In this document: positions 6,981 to 15,523 of the stretch, piece after piece
How the letters are laid out: each line of letters starts with the position of its first letter
How positions within the stretch are numbered: the stretch's first letter is position 1
Origin: an uncultured Bacteroidia bacterium
GTDB lineage: Bacteria > Bacteroidota > Bacteroidia > J057 > CALAJH01
DNA length: 64,000 nt
Assembly (NCBI GenBank): GCA_937922655.1
Contig: CALAJH010000053.1
Span: 1-64,000, forward strand
Direction of reading: 5' to 3'
Made by a program: the position numbers and the translations under genes
Notes under the pieces: generated by a model
Seen by the model: the letters and a program-made list of their open reading frames with translations, nothing else
Told to the model about the DNA's origin: nothing
Database searches by the model: none

Positions 6981-7520
6981 ATGAACAAAGTAGACAAGGT
7001 ACACGCCAAGTTGGTGGGTATCATCAAAGCTTACAGAACGGCGCTCGAACGCTACACCCCCGAACAACTGCAATTCAAACCCGGCCCCGACGACTGGTCC
7101 ATCGGACAAATGTATTCCCACGTGATTATGTCGTCGCTTTTCTTTTTTATCGACCATGCGGAAAAATGTTTGGCGGGCCATAAAACTTCGTCGGGCGAAA
7201 AAACGCGCAACGGAAAAATCGTCTTTTTTTTCAATTCTTTTCCGCCCATACGTTTAAGAATGCCCAAGCGCATCGCCGTCGAACCCCATCAACCCAAAGA
7301 TGTTCAAGAAATTCGAGAAGGTTTGGATAATCTTTTAATCCGTATCGAAGAAGTGAAAAAGAATTTCGATACGAATTTCGACCCTCAAAAAAAACGCGAA
7401 AATCCGGTTTTTGGTTGGTTGAACGCCGTCGAGTGGTGGCAAGTGATGGAAATGCATTTTCGTCATCATCTTCGCCAAAAGGCGCGCATCGACAAAGCCA
7501 TTCGTGCGGCAAAGGTATGA
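6981..7520 (+). CDS. DinB superfamily protein
   Basis: 179 aa four-helix-bundle protein of the DinB/YfiT type. The first helix ends in a PGPDDWSIGQMYSHV segment that supplies the first metal-ligand histidine. The C-terminal helix EMHFRHHLRQKARID carries the paired H-x3-H ligands. Such proteins bind divalent metal and some are thiol transferases. An internal basic segment (about 75-100) is longer than in small DinB members. The stop overlaps the rpe start (ATGA at 7517-7520), so it is coupled to ribulose-phosphate epimerase. Confidence 0.8.
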   Translation: MNKVDKVHAKLVGIIKAYRTALERYTPEQLQFKPGPDDWSIGQMYSHVIMSSLFFFIDHAEKCLAGHKTSSGEKTRNGKIVFFFNSFPPIRLRMPKRIAVEPHQPKDVQEIREGLDNLLIRIEEVKKNFDTNFDPQKKRENPVFGWLNAVEWWQVMEMHFRHHLRQKARIDKAIRAAKV

Positions 7521-8167
7521 GCGTCGTTGTTGCGCCATCGGTACTAAGCGCCGATTTTTCCGACCTTAAATCGGAGTTTGCGATGCTCAACGCTTCCGAT
7601 GCGCCGTGGATTCATCTCGACGTCATGGACGGCGTTTTTGTTCCGAACATATCTTTTGGAATGCCCGTAATATCGGCGATGCGTCGTCTGACTTCAAAAT
7701 ATCTCGACGTTCACTTGATGTCCGTCAAACCCGACGATTATATTTTACCGTTGAAAAAGGCCGGCGCCGACGGTTTGACCGTCCATTACGAGGCGTGTTT
7801 GCATCTCGACCGGACTTTGGCGCAAATACGCGCCGAGGGCATGCGTGCCGGCGTGGCCCTCAATCCCGCCACGCCCGTCGAAGTTCTCTTGGACGTATTG
7901 CACGCCGTGGAATTGGTTTGTTTGATGTCCGTCAATCCGGGATTCGGCGGACAATCGTTTTTGGAACGCACCTACGACAAGCTTTCCCGACTGGTTAAAA
8001 TGCGTTCCGATGCGAAAAGCTCGTTTTTTATTGAAATAGACGGCGGGGTAAATTTTGACAACGCCCCCCGACTTCGGGGCTTGGGGGCGGACGTGCTTGT
8101 CGCGGGAAACACCGTTTTCGCCGCTCCCAGCCCTATGGAAGCCGTTCGCAAACTTGCAAGAGACTGA
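7517..8167 (+). CDS. rpe: Ribulose-phosphate 3-epimerase
   Basis: 216 aa, standard length. It interconverts ribulose-5-phosphate and xylulose-5-phosphate in the pentose phosphate pathway. Diagnostic motifs are present in order: APSVLSADF, HLDVMDGVFVPNISFG (metal histidine and catalytic aspartate), DVHLMS, TVHYEA, MSVNPGFGGQSF and EIDGGVN (second catalytic aspartate). The ATG at 7517 overlaps the DinB stop. A longer in-frame opening upstream lies inside the DinB gene and is not used. Confidence 0.95.
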   Translation: MSVVVAPSVLSADFSDLKSEFAMLNASDAPWIHLDVMDGVFVPNISFGMPVISAMRRLTSKYLDVHLMSVKPDDYILPLKKAGADGLTVHYEACLHLDRTLAQIRAEGMRAGVALNPATPVEVLLDVLHAVELVCLMSVNPGFGGQSFLERTYDKLSRLVKMRSDAKSSFFIEIDGGVNFDNAPRLRGLGADVLVAGNTVFAAPSPMEAVRKLARD

Positions 8168-8235
8168 GCATCGCCACGCCCCGTCGCCCGGTAAGTCGAT
8201 GCAGCGACCGCCCGTTGAACAGCGTTTGGGGGGGG

Positions 8236-9687
8236 TTAGACGGCGGAAACGTCGGCCGAATTCATCCGTTGGTGGAATTCGGCCAATTTTTTGCGGTCGA
8301 TTTTATTGCTGTCGGTTTGGGGAAAGGGAGCGGTGAAAATCACGGACTTCGGAATCATGTAGGTCGGCAGCTTATCGGAGAGTTTGGTTTTGAGTTCGGA
8401 TTCCGAGCCGTTCAAACTTTCCACAAAAGCGGTCAATATTCCATTGGATAACATGACGACCGTCTTGCATCCGGTAAATTCGTGAATGACGCACTCGATT
8501 TCTCCGGGTTCTACGCGGTATCCGTCCACTTTGATTTGAAAATCCTTTCTACCGATGAAGTTCAATCCATTGGAATTGGCAAAAACCTCGTCGCCGGTTT
8601 TGTAATAACGTTTGCCGTCGATATAGACGAAAACGGATTGTGTTTTTTCGGGGAGGTTGAGGTAACCGTCGGCGAGTTGTTCGCCCGCTAAAAGCAGTTC
8701 GCCGCGTGGATGCGGTTCGAGGCGGATTTCGGTACCGGGCAAAGGCTGTCCAATGGGAACGATGCCCAAAAGAGATTCGTCCACGTGGCGGTTCCAGACG
8801 TGGCGCGTGCAAAAAATCGTGGCTTCGGTGGGGCCGTAAACGTTTTCGATTTGGGCGTCGGGTACGCACGGCGCCCAATCGGCCACGTCTTTTTGATACA
8901 AAGGCTCGCCGCAAAACAGGTGCAAACGCACGCTCGGCGCGAGGATTTCGTGCAAATAAGGACGCAAATAGCTTAGAACCGACGGTGCGGTCAGAGCGAC
9001 GGTGATTTTTTTCTCCATCAACGTTTCGGCCACGGCGAGCGGTACCGACGGCGAATTCCTTGGTACAACCACGCACTTGGCGCCGTTCATCACGCTCATC
9101 CAAAAGCCGAAGCCCGACAGGTCAAAGGTCTGTTCGAACATTTGGAGAACGATATCCTTTTCGTGAATTCCGTAACATTCGCAGGCGGCCAGCAAAAACG
9201 CAAACAATGCCGAACGCGCTACGACCACGCCTTTGGGCCGACCCGTACTTCCCGAAGTATACAATACATAAACGGGCTTGGCGTCGGAAACGGCTCCGGG
9301 CAACAGCGGTTCGTCGGAAATTTTCAAATCCTGCGTACAAACAAACGAATATTTGCCCGTATTGCGCGGCCAATGCCCAAAAACGCACGCGGGTTGGCAA
9401 TCATTAAGCATGTAATTGACGCGTTCGTCGGGATAGTTTCTTCCAATGGGAACGTAAGCCCGACCGATGATTACCGAAGCCAGCATTACGGCGTAAGACC
9501 ACGGTTCGTCGGAGGAAAAGAAAGCGATGGGTCCGGGTTTTCTTTTAACGGCGTGGGCAACGGCGTGGGCGGCTTTGAAAAGCTGTCCCAACGTCCAATC
9601 GTCGCCGTCGCCTGCGGACAATACTCTTCGAGATTCGAATTTGTCGAGCGCTTGGACAAGGGTTTTGTTGAGACTGCGTTTGGTCAT
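8236..9687 (-). CDS. Stand-alone amino-acid adenylation (AMP-dependent) ligase, DltA-like
   Basis: 483 aa, the size of a free adenylation domain such as DltA. Core motifs are intact: A3 YTSGSTGRPKG, A5 NVYGPTEATI, A7 YYKTGDE, A8 GRKDFQIKVDGYRVEPGEIE, A10 NKIDRKKL with the catalytic lysine. Members activate a carboxylate as an AMP ester and load it on a carrier protein. No carrier protein, DltB-like acyltransferase or NRPS module is in the window, so the acceptor is unknown. Its ATG overlaps the pgk stop (ATGA), making it the third gene of rhomboid-pgk-ligase. Confidence 0.85.
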   Translation of the reverse strand: MTKRSLNKTLVQALDKFESRRVLSAGDGDDWTLGQLFKAAHAVAHAVKRKPGPIAFFSSDEPWSYAVMLASVIIGRAYVPIGRNYPDERVNYMLNDCQPACVFGHWPRNTGKYSFVCTQDLKISDEPLLPGAVSDAKPVYVLYTSGSTGRPKGVVVARSALFAFLLAACECYGIHEKDIVLQMFEQTFDLSGFGFWMSVMNGAKCVVVPRNSPSVPLAVAETLMEKKITVALTAPSVLSYLRPYLHEILAPSVRLHLFCGEPLYQKDVADWAPCVPDAQIENVYGPTEATIFCTRHVWNRHVDESLLGIVPIGQPLPGTEIRLEPHPRGELLLAGEQLADGYLNLPEKTQSVFVYIDGKRYYKTGDEVFANSNGLNFIGRKDFQIKVDGYRVEPGEIECVIHEFTGCKTVVMLSNGILTAFVESLNGSESELKTKLSDKLPTYMIPKSVIFTAPFPQTDSNKIDRKKLAEFHQRMNSADVSAV

Positions 9688-10868
9688 GCGAGAGCTTCAA
9701 TACCGGGGAGGGTTTTAAACTCTAAATATTCAAGCAGAGCTCCGCCGCCCGTGGACACAAAAGAAAGTTCGTGGGCGCGGCCAAATTTTTCGGCGGCGGC
9801 GGCGCTGTCTCCTCCGCCGACCAACGTATAGGCTCCCGCACGCGTCGCTTCAACCAAAGCGTCCAAAATGCCAACGGTGCCGTTGGCAAAAGCGGATTTT
9901 TCGAATACGCCGGCGGGTCCGTTCCAAAGTATTGTTTTACAGGTCAATAGGGCGACTCGGGCGGCTTCGATGGTTTTCGGACCGATATCCAATCCCATGC
10001 GGTCGTCGGGAATTTGGCGGGCGGCACAGACGGCGGCGCCCGTCTCGTCGTCCAAACCGGCGGCAACGACGGTGTCTTCGGGTAAAATCATTCGTATCCC
10101 TCGCGCTTCGGCTCGAGACATAATTTGCAATGCAACGTCGGTTTTATCCGCCTCCAAGAGCGACTTGCCCACTTTTCCACCTTGCGCATGAATAAACGTG
10201 AACGCCATACCTCCCACAACAACCACAACGTCCGCCGTTTCGACCCAATTTTTCAATACGCCGATTTTGTCGGAAACCTTTGCCCCGCCCACGACCACCC
10301 CAAACGGGCGGCGTATGCCGTCTATAACCCGTTTGGCGTTTTCGATTTCCGCGGCCATGAGATAGCCGGCGTATTTTTCTTGAAAATACTTGGCCACCAC
10401 CGCCGTGGAAGCGTGAGCGCGGTGGGCGGCGCCAAACGCGTCGTTAACGTAGACGTCGGCCAATTCCGACAGTTCTCGCGCGAGGGTTTCGTCGCCCTTT
10501 TCTTCGCCGGGGTTGAAACGGATGTTTTCCAGCAACGCGACGTCGCCCGGCGCCAAACTTTCACAAAATTCTTTCAATTCCCGACTGCCCACGGGCGCGG
10601 CCGAAAACAACACGCTTTTATCCAGCATTTCAGCCAAAGGATGATGCAAATGGCGTAAACTGTATTTAAATTCACGATTCTTGGGGCGACCGAGGTGAGA
10701 AACGAGGATGACGGCGCCGCCGTCGTTCAAGACGTGCCGAATGGTAGGCAACGCGGCACGGATGCGTCGGTCGTCTTCGATTACGTAATTATCATTGAGG
10801 GGTACGTTGAAATCTACGCGAACCAAAGCTTTTTTTCCGGAAAAGCGGCCTTCTTCGATGGTTTTCAT
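9684..10868 (-). CDS. pgk: Phosphoglycerate kinase
   Basis: 394 aa, full length. It catalyses 1,3-bisphosphoglycerate + ADP to 3-phosphoglycerate + ATP. The N-terminal KKALVRVDFNVPL motif, SHLGRPK, LLENIRFNPGEEK, DAFGAAHRAHAST, GGAKVSDKIGVL and the C-terminal nucleotide loop TLVGGGDSAAAAEKFG are all present. It is preceded by the rhomboid gene and followed by the adenylation ligase, both through ATGA overlaps. Glycolytic pgk is more often next to gap or tpi, so this grouping is unusual. Confidence 0.97.
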   Translation of the reverse strand: MKTIEEGRFSGKKALVRVDFNVPLNDNYVIEDDRRIRAALPTIRHVLNDGGAVILVSHLGRPKNREFKYSLRHLHHPLAEMLDKSVLFSAAPVGSRELKEFCESLAPGDVALLENIRFNPGEEKGDETLARELSELADVYVNDAFGAAHRAHASTAVVAKYFQEKYAGYLMAAEIENAKRVIDGIRRPFGVVVGGAKVSDKIGVLKNWVETADVVVVVGGMAFTFIHAQGGKVGKSLLEADKTDVALQIMSRAEARGIRMILPEDTVVAAGLDDETGAAVCAARQIPDDRMGLDIGPKTIEAARVALLTCKTILWNGPAGVFEKSAFANGTVGILDALVEATRAGAYTLVGGGDSAAAAEKFGRAHELSFVSTGGGALLEYLEFKTLPGIEALA

Positions 10869-11749
10869 TCCTGACTTGCTCGAAAGAGCGTTTGTTTTTC
10901 TTCTTTAGTGAGATTGTTGTAACCGACGGCTTGAATTTTGTCGAGAATTCGGTCTATCTCTTGGGGGGTGGGTTTAGGGGGAGGAGAGGCTTTTCCTCCG
11001 GCGTGGTGAACGACGCGCATCGACGGGTTGCGGTAGGTTTGAAACTTACGTTCCGTGCTTCGGCGAAAAACGTCGAATACCGAGGCTAAATCCACGCCGC
11101 GTCGGCGCAAGGCAATCAACGCTCCGCCCATAGCCGCGCCCCCCACGTGGGCTACCATACCCCCGGGGTTCCCCCCGCTAATGAGTATCAAATCCATCAA
11201 CACCAACACAAGCGCGAGCCATTTTAGACGCACCATGCCAAAGAAAAGAAGTTGTAAGGGATAATTGGGAACGAGGACGGCGGCGGCAACCAGAACTCCG
11301 TTGACCCCCGCGGAAGCCCCGTGAAGCGTTCCGCGCAAACCGGAAAATCCCGGAAAAACGTTGATTGCCGTTAAAAAAGCCGCTCCGCCCGCAAGGCCGC
11401 CGAATAAATAAGCCGCCCATACCGTCCGGTCCCCCGCAAATTCGCGCAATATTCGCCCCATCCAATAGAGCCAGAGCATATTGAAAAGGATGTGAAAAAC
11501 ACCCGTTGGATGATGAACGAACATGTACGTAAGGAGTGTCCACGGCCGTACGGCCAACGTCTTGAGGTCGGAAGGAAGTTGAAAATAAGAAAAAAGAAGT
11601 TCAAAGTCGGCGCGTTTGCCTGCAAAAAAAAGGATGACCGAAATCAAACCCAAGCCCAAGTAAACGCCGACGTTGACGACGACGATTTTTGCCGCCGCGC
11701 CGTATCGGGCGATAAACTGGGTTCGCAATTCTTCGACAAGTCCGCTCAT
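10865..11749 (-). CDS. Rhomboid family intramembrane serine protease
   Basis: 294 aa with about six membrane helices between residues 20 and 215. The oxyanion residues lie in the GVFHILFNMLWL helix (H86, N90). The nucleophile is S146 in GASAG, a variant of the usual GASG, and the general base is H201 in MVAHVGGAAMGG. A soluble C-terminal tail (about 215-294) is basic and proline-containing. Rhomboids cleave within or near membrane helices. First gene of the operon with pgk and the ligase; a -7 element lies 38 nt upstream. Confidence 0.88.
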   Translation of the reverse strand: MSGLVEELRTQFIARYGAAAKIVVVNVGVYLGLGLISVILFFAGKRADFELLFSYFQLPSDLKTLAVRPWTLLTYMFVHHPTGVFHILFNMLWLYWMGRILREFAGDRTVWAAYLFGGLAGGAAFLTAINVFPGFSGLRGTLHGASAGVNGVLVAAAVLVPNYPLQLLFFGMVRLKWLALVLVLMDLILISGGNPGGMVAHVGGAAMGGALIALRRRGVDLASVFDVFRRSTERKFQTYRNPSMRVVHHAGGKASPPPKPTPQEIDRILDKIQAVGYNNLTKEEKQTLFRASQE

Positions 11750-11786
11750 GGTTGACGCCTTGTTTGATAAACAAACAAAGGTTGTG

Positions 11787-11817
11787 CAAAATTACAAAAT
11801 ATGCCGTCATGGTCAAG
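11787..11817 (-). promoter_or_regulatory. Promoter of the rhomboid-pgk-ligase operon
   Basis: -7 element TAATTTTG at 11787-11794, with a CTTG -33-like box at 11814-11817 spaced by 19 nt (consensus TTTG). The predicted leader is about 35 nt. Confidence 0.5.
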
Positions 11818-11967
11818 CCTTCAAAAAAGGGTAGTTCGCCACGGCTAACGATAACGATAAAAATTCCCTTTGACCCGCCAAAAATTATCCAATTAAGAAT
11901 AAATGATTGCCGTTTTGCGCCGATTTTTATCATTATCCTATCGTACGTCGCTTTGTCGAAATTTGAG

Positions 11968-11975
11968 TAACTTTG
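11968..11975 (+). promoter_or_regulatory. -7 promoter element, TAACTTTG
   Basis: Perfect TAnnTTTG match 32 nt before the nuclease-family gene at 12008. Confidence 0.55.
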
Positions 11976-12007
11976 CGTAAAATATCCAAGGAAAGGTAAC
12001 CCCAAAG

Positions 12008-13141
12008 ATGAAAAAAACAATTTTCGCCGCTTTTTTGGCAATTGCCGTTTTGGTGATAGCGGCATTGGCGATTATTGCGTACACCAACGTCTTGGTCTAT
12101 CAATTTCCTGCCCGCGAACCGGGCGAATACTATCGCGCCAAAGAAATTGTTCCCGCGCCGCCGCACGGCGATTCGTTGAAGGTCATGGACTGGAACATCA
12201 AATTCGGCGGCGGACGCATCGACTTTTTCTTCGACTGTTACGGCGACCGTGTAAACATGACCCCCGACGAAGTTACCGCCAATTTACAGGGGCTGGCCCA
12301 AAAAATCAACCAATACGACCCCGACGTATTGCTCTTGCAAGAAATTGAAACGGGTTCCAAACGCGCGGCGTTCGTAGACATGATGCAATGGCTCTTGGAC
12401 AATACCAAGCTTAATTACGGTGTTTACGCATCGCAATGGAAAGTACGCCATATTCCGTCGCGCGGCATGGGAAAAATGAATTCGGGCGTGGCGATTATGT
12501 CCAAATACCCCCTTCAAAACGCCGAACGCATCGCGCTGCCGCTTATGCAGACCCAAGACCCGCTGACCCGTTTCTTTTATTTGCGCCGCGGAATCTTGAC
12601 CGCCGACCTCGTTCTTCCCGACGACACCGTCGCCGTCGTCGTCACCCATCTTTCGGCTTACGACAAAGAAGGCTTGCGCCTCAAACAACTTAAAATTCTC
12701 AAAAACGTTGCCGATTCGCTCGTTCGCCTTCGCGGAAAAACGATTGTCGGAGGCGACCTCAACACCGTCCCTCCCGGCACTCAAAAACTCAAAAATTTTG
12801 ACGACGCGGTGTGTAAAGACGACGACTTCATCGAAGACGATTATACGGGTGAAACCGAATTTTTGGCGCCGTTCTACCGCGACTACCGGGAAGTGATTCC
12901 TTTGGAAGAATATCGACTCAACGAGGCCAAATACTATTCGCACACCGTGAACGGACGCGGTTTTTGGAACCGTAGACTCGATTATCTTTTTTCCAATCTA
13001 TGGTGGACGGACGGCATGGTGCATCAGGACGAAAGTACCGGCGGCATGCAAACCATGCCCCTTTCCGACCACGCACCCGTTACGGGTACGCTTCGCCTCA
13101 AACCGCCGGCGTCGCCGGACAACGTCAAATCCGTTCCGTGA
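12008..13141 (+). CDS. Endonuclease/exonuclease/phosphatase family protein, membrane anchored
   Basis: 377 aa. The N-terminal helix (MKKTIFAAFLAIAVLVIAALAI) is a membrane anchor or uncleaved signal. The catalytic domain has the EEP fold motifs: VMDWNIKFGG, LLLQEIE (metal glutamate), GGDLNT (catalytic Asp/Asn) and LSDHAPVTG (catalytic histidine). The substrate may be a nucleic acid or a phospholipid/phosphoester; the family alone does not decide. The TGA overlaps the GTG start of the HhH gene, so both are coupled. Confidence 0.85.
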   Translation: MKKTIFAAFLAIAVLVIAALAIIAYTNVLVYQFPAREPGEYYRAKEIVPAPPHGDSLKVMDWNIKFGGGRIDFFFDCYGDRVNMTPDEVTANLQGLAQKINQYDPDVLLLQEIETGSKRAAFVDMMQWLLDNTKLNYGVYASQWKVRHIPSRGMGKMNSGVAIMSKYPLQNAERIALPLMQTQDPLTRFFYLRRGILTADLVLPDDTVAVVVTHLSAYDKEGLRLKQLKILKNVADSLVRLRGKTIVGGDLNTVPPGTQKLKNFDDAVCKDDDFIEDDYTGETEFLAPFYRDYREVIPLEEYRLNEAKYYSHTVNGRGFWNRRLDYLFSNLWWTDGMVHQDESTGGMQTMPLSDHAPVTGTLRLKPPASPDNVKSVP

Positions 13142-13998
13142 CCGCCCCTTCCCAATCCCGTACCCTTGCCGCCATCGCCCTCGTCGGTTTGTTGATGTTG
13201 GCGACGCATCGTTTATTTCGTCGCGATCCACCGCCGGCGCACGTCCATTTCCCACGGCCCCAAGGACTGTTGCCCGACGGCCAAATCGAAATCAATTTGG
13301 CCGATACCCTCGCATGGCAAACGATAAAAGGCGTCGGTTCGTCGAGGGCAAAACTCGTAGTTCGACGGCGCGAACGACGCGGCTATTTCGAATCTCCCGA
13401 AAACCTCTGCGAAATTCGAGGAATCGATTCCATCTATGAAGCCAAGCCCGAAAAGTTTGTCGTCTTGGATTCGGTTTTGAAAGTTTTTAAGGATTCGTTG
13501 GGCGACCCTAAACCCTATCGTCCCCACAAGCCCAAAAGAAAAAAAGAATCTCCGGCCGCGGCGGAAAATTTCGCCGAGAAAAACGAGGCTCCTCGGCCTT
13601 TGAAAAAAACGGTTCCGGTACCCGTCGCCGCCTTGGACCTTAACACCGCAAACGAAGCCGAACTCGAAGCTTTGCCCGGCATCGGCGAGGTTTTGTCCGC
13701 CAGAATTGTCAAGTTTCGCAACCTTTTGGGCGGCTTTTACGCCGTCGAGCAGCTTAGAGAAGTTTACGGACTTCGGGACGAGCATTATCAAAAATGCGCC
13801 CGCCATCTCGTCGTCAAAACCCCGCCGTTCCGAAAAATTCCCGTCAATTCCGCTTCGGCTTCGACGCTAAAAAAACACCCTTATTTCAAAACGTTTGCCG
13901 ACTCCATGATTGCGTCGCGCCCGTTGACCCCCGAAAAAATGCGGGCCTTGATGAAAAAAGACTATCAACGTGCCGAAGCTTACATCGACTGGCGTTAG
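13138..13998 (+). CDS. Membrane-anchored helix-hairpin-helix protein (ComEA-like)
   Basis: 286 aa from a GTG at 13138 overlapping the upstream stop (GTGA). After a membrane segment (about 10-25) come three HhH units: INLADTLAWQTIKGVGSSRA, then a lysine/proline/glutamate-rich linker, then LNTANEAELEALPGIGEVLSARIV, then a degenerate VNSASASTLKKHPYF. HhH pairs bind DNA backbone without sequence preference; ComEA uses them for DNA uptake. Pairing with a surface EEP nuclease suggests extracellular DNA handling (inference). Its 3' end overlaps the convergent exonuclease gene by 4 nt. Confidence 0.8.
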   Translation: MTAPSQSRTLAAIALVGLLMLATHRLFRRDPPPAHVHFPRPQGLLPDGQIEINLADTLAWQTIKGVGSSRAKLVVRRRERRGYFESPENLCEIRGIDSIYEAKPEKFVVLDSVLKVFKDSLGDPKPYRPHKPKRKKESPAAAENFAEKNEAPRPLKKTVPVPVAALDLNTANEAELEALPGIGEVLSARIVKFRNLLGGFYAVEQLREVYGLRDEHYQKCARHLVVKTPPFRKIPVNSASASTLKKHPYFKTFADSMIASRPLTPEKMRALMKKDYQRAEAYIDWR

Positions 13999-15389
13999 TC
14001 AAAGCGAAAAATTTCAAAACCGGGTTCGGGGCGTGCCAAAAAATTTTTAAGTATTTGGCGTACGTCGCGGTTGTGTCCACCGTGCTCGAGTTTGGGTTTG
14101 AGCGTTTCAACCGACCACGGAGCTTCATCGGACGCAAAGGTAAAGCCGGCATATCGTCCGCGTTCCACCACGACAAACGCTTTTTCTCCCTCCCGACGAC
14201 CCGGCCCCTTGATGACGACGTTTTCTTCGTTAAAGCCGATTTCCGAAGTCAATACCTGCACCCGTTTGTTGTAGTCTTCGGGGGATTCTTTATGTGCGCA
14301 CGCGCCTTTACATTTGTGCAGTTGGTACTGAAAACAGGGCCCCGAAGTTCTTCCGGTCGCAAACGGTTCCAGATTACATAATTTGGGGCATAATTCCAAT
14401 TCCCAAACTTTGGCGTTCAAATAATCTTTGGCGGCGTCCATGTTTGGGAAAAAAGCAATCGGATTGCTGTCGGGGCGCGTTTTTTGTATCGTTAGGCGAA
14501 TGTAACCGTTTTGGTCGGTGTAATGAAATATGCCGTAACTTGCCCCGGCGCGTTTGCTTTTGACGTTGAAAACGGGTTTAAGTCGTTTGATTTCTTCGGA
14601 TTCGAGCAAAAGCGCCACCAATTCGTTGCCTGTTTTTTCAAAATGCACGTCGGCGGTTTTGAGTTTCATGCCCAAAGTTTTTTGGGATCGGTGGTCGTTG
14701 TAAAAATGAGAACGCACCCGTTCGCGGATATTGACCGATTTTCCGATGTAAATCACACGTCCGTCGTCGTCCAAAAAATAATACACCCCCGGTTCTTCGG
14801 GCAAGGATTCGAAGGTTTGGGCTTCAAGTTCGGGGGGGAGGCCGCCGTTTTTGCTCAACGTTTCGACCGAATCCCAAAAGACGTCGGGATAGGTTTGGGC
14901 GGCGATACGCTCGATAAGTTTGACGGTGGCGGCGGCGTCGCCCCATGCCCGGTGTCGGCCTTCGATTTCGATTCCCAAATCCGCACACAATTTTCCCAAG
15001 CTGTAAGACGGCCGCCCGGGTAAATGCAATCGACTTAAACGCACGGTACACAAGCGACGCCGCTGATATTGGTAGCCCAATCGCTTGAATTCGCTTTTCA
15101 AAAACGAATAGTCGAAATTGACGTTGTGGGCGGTGAATATCGCTCCCTCCGTCATTTTGACCACCTTTTCGGCAATCTCGCAAAATTTCGGCGCGTCGCA
15201 GACCATCTTGTCGTTGATGCCCGTTAGTTGGGTGATAAAATAAGGTATTTCGCGTTCGGGATTGACGAGCGTGGTATACGAGTCCAATATCTTTTCGCCG
15301 TCGTGGAGAAATATCGCCACCTCGGTGATACGGTCGTCGACGGGCGAACTTCCCGTCGTTTCCAAGTCCACTACCGCAAATCGGGCCAT
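13995..15389 (-). CDS. DEDDh exonuclease fused to GIY-YIG nuclease (DnaQ-UvrC/Cho-like)
   Basis: 464 aa from the ATG at 15389; the -7 element at 15407-15414 excludes the longer frame start at 15467. The N-terminal ~170 residues form a DnaQ-type 3'-5' exonuclease (FAVVDLETTG, HNVNFDYSFL, HRAWGDAAAT). The middle is a GIY-YIG domain (EPGVYYFLDDDGRVIYIGKS) as in UvrC. A cysteine-rich region follows (LCPKLCNLEPF, GPCFQYQLHKCKGAC). This fusion is a known bacterial arrangement related to the Cho/UvrC incision nucleases and is presumably a DNA repair enzyme. Confidence 0.88.
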   Translation of the reverse strand: MARFAVVDLETTGSSPVDDRITEVAIFLHDGEKILDSYTTLVNPEREIPYFITQLTGINDKMVCDAPKFCEIAEKVVKMTEGAIFTAHNVNFDYSFLKSEFKRLGYQYQRRRLCTVRLSRLHLPGRPSYSLGKLCADLGIEIEGRHRAWGDAAATVKLIERIAAQTYPDVFWDSVETLSKNGGLPPELEAQTFESLPEEPGVYYFLDDDGRVIYIGKSVNIRERVRSHFYNDHRSQKTLGMKLKTADVHFEKTGNELVALLLESEEIKRLKPVFNVKSKRAGASYGIFHYTDQNGYIRLTIQKTRPDSNPIAFFPNMDAAKDYLNAKVWELELCPKLCNLEPFATGRTSGPCFQYQLHKCKGACAHKESPEDYNKRVQVLTSEIGFNEENVVIKGPGRREGEKAFVVVERGRYAGFTFASDEAPWSVETLKPKLEHGGHNRDVRQILKNFLARPEPGFEIFRFD

Positions 15390-15406
15390 CGCGTCGCTTA
15401 ATGTTG

Positions 15407-15414
15407 CAAATTTA
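15407..15414 (-). promoter_or_regulatory. -7 promoter element, TAAATTTG
   Basis: Perfect TAnnTTTG, 17 nt upstream of the ATG at 15389. Confidence 0.55.
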
Positions 15415-15467
15415 CGTTTGTCCTCAGGCCTTTCACCCCACCCCTCGCCGAAAAAAGTTTTCCACAA

Positions 15468-15502
15468 AATACTTTCGGCCCCATTTCGGGGCCGAAAGTA
15501 TT
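15468..15502 (-). terminator. 15-bp hairpin terminator of the four-repeat T9SS gene
   Basis: Arms 15468-15482 and 15488-15502 are exact complements with loop ATTTC. On the minus strand the stem runs into TTTT, typical of intrinsic termination, 22 nt after the stop of the gene starting at 17845. Confidence 0.75.
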
Positions 15503-15523
15503 CAATTGGAATGTCAAGCGGGA

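Noticed and set aside
6876-7181. 101-aa frame antisense to the DinB gene
   Set aside because: It covers the DinB promoter and start; the DinB protein is well supported on the other strand.
11601-12065. 154-aa open frame across the divergent promoter region
   Set aside because: It covers the -7 elements of the rhomboid operon and nuclease gene, so it is a non-coding shadow.
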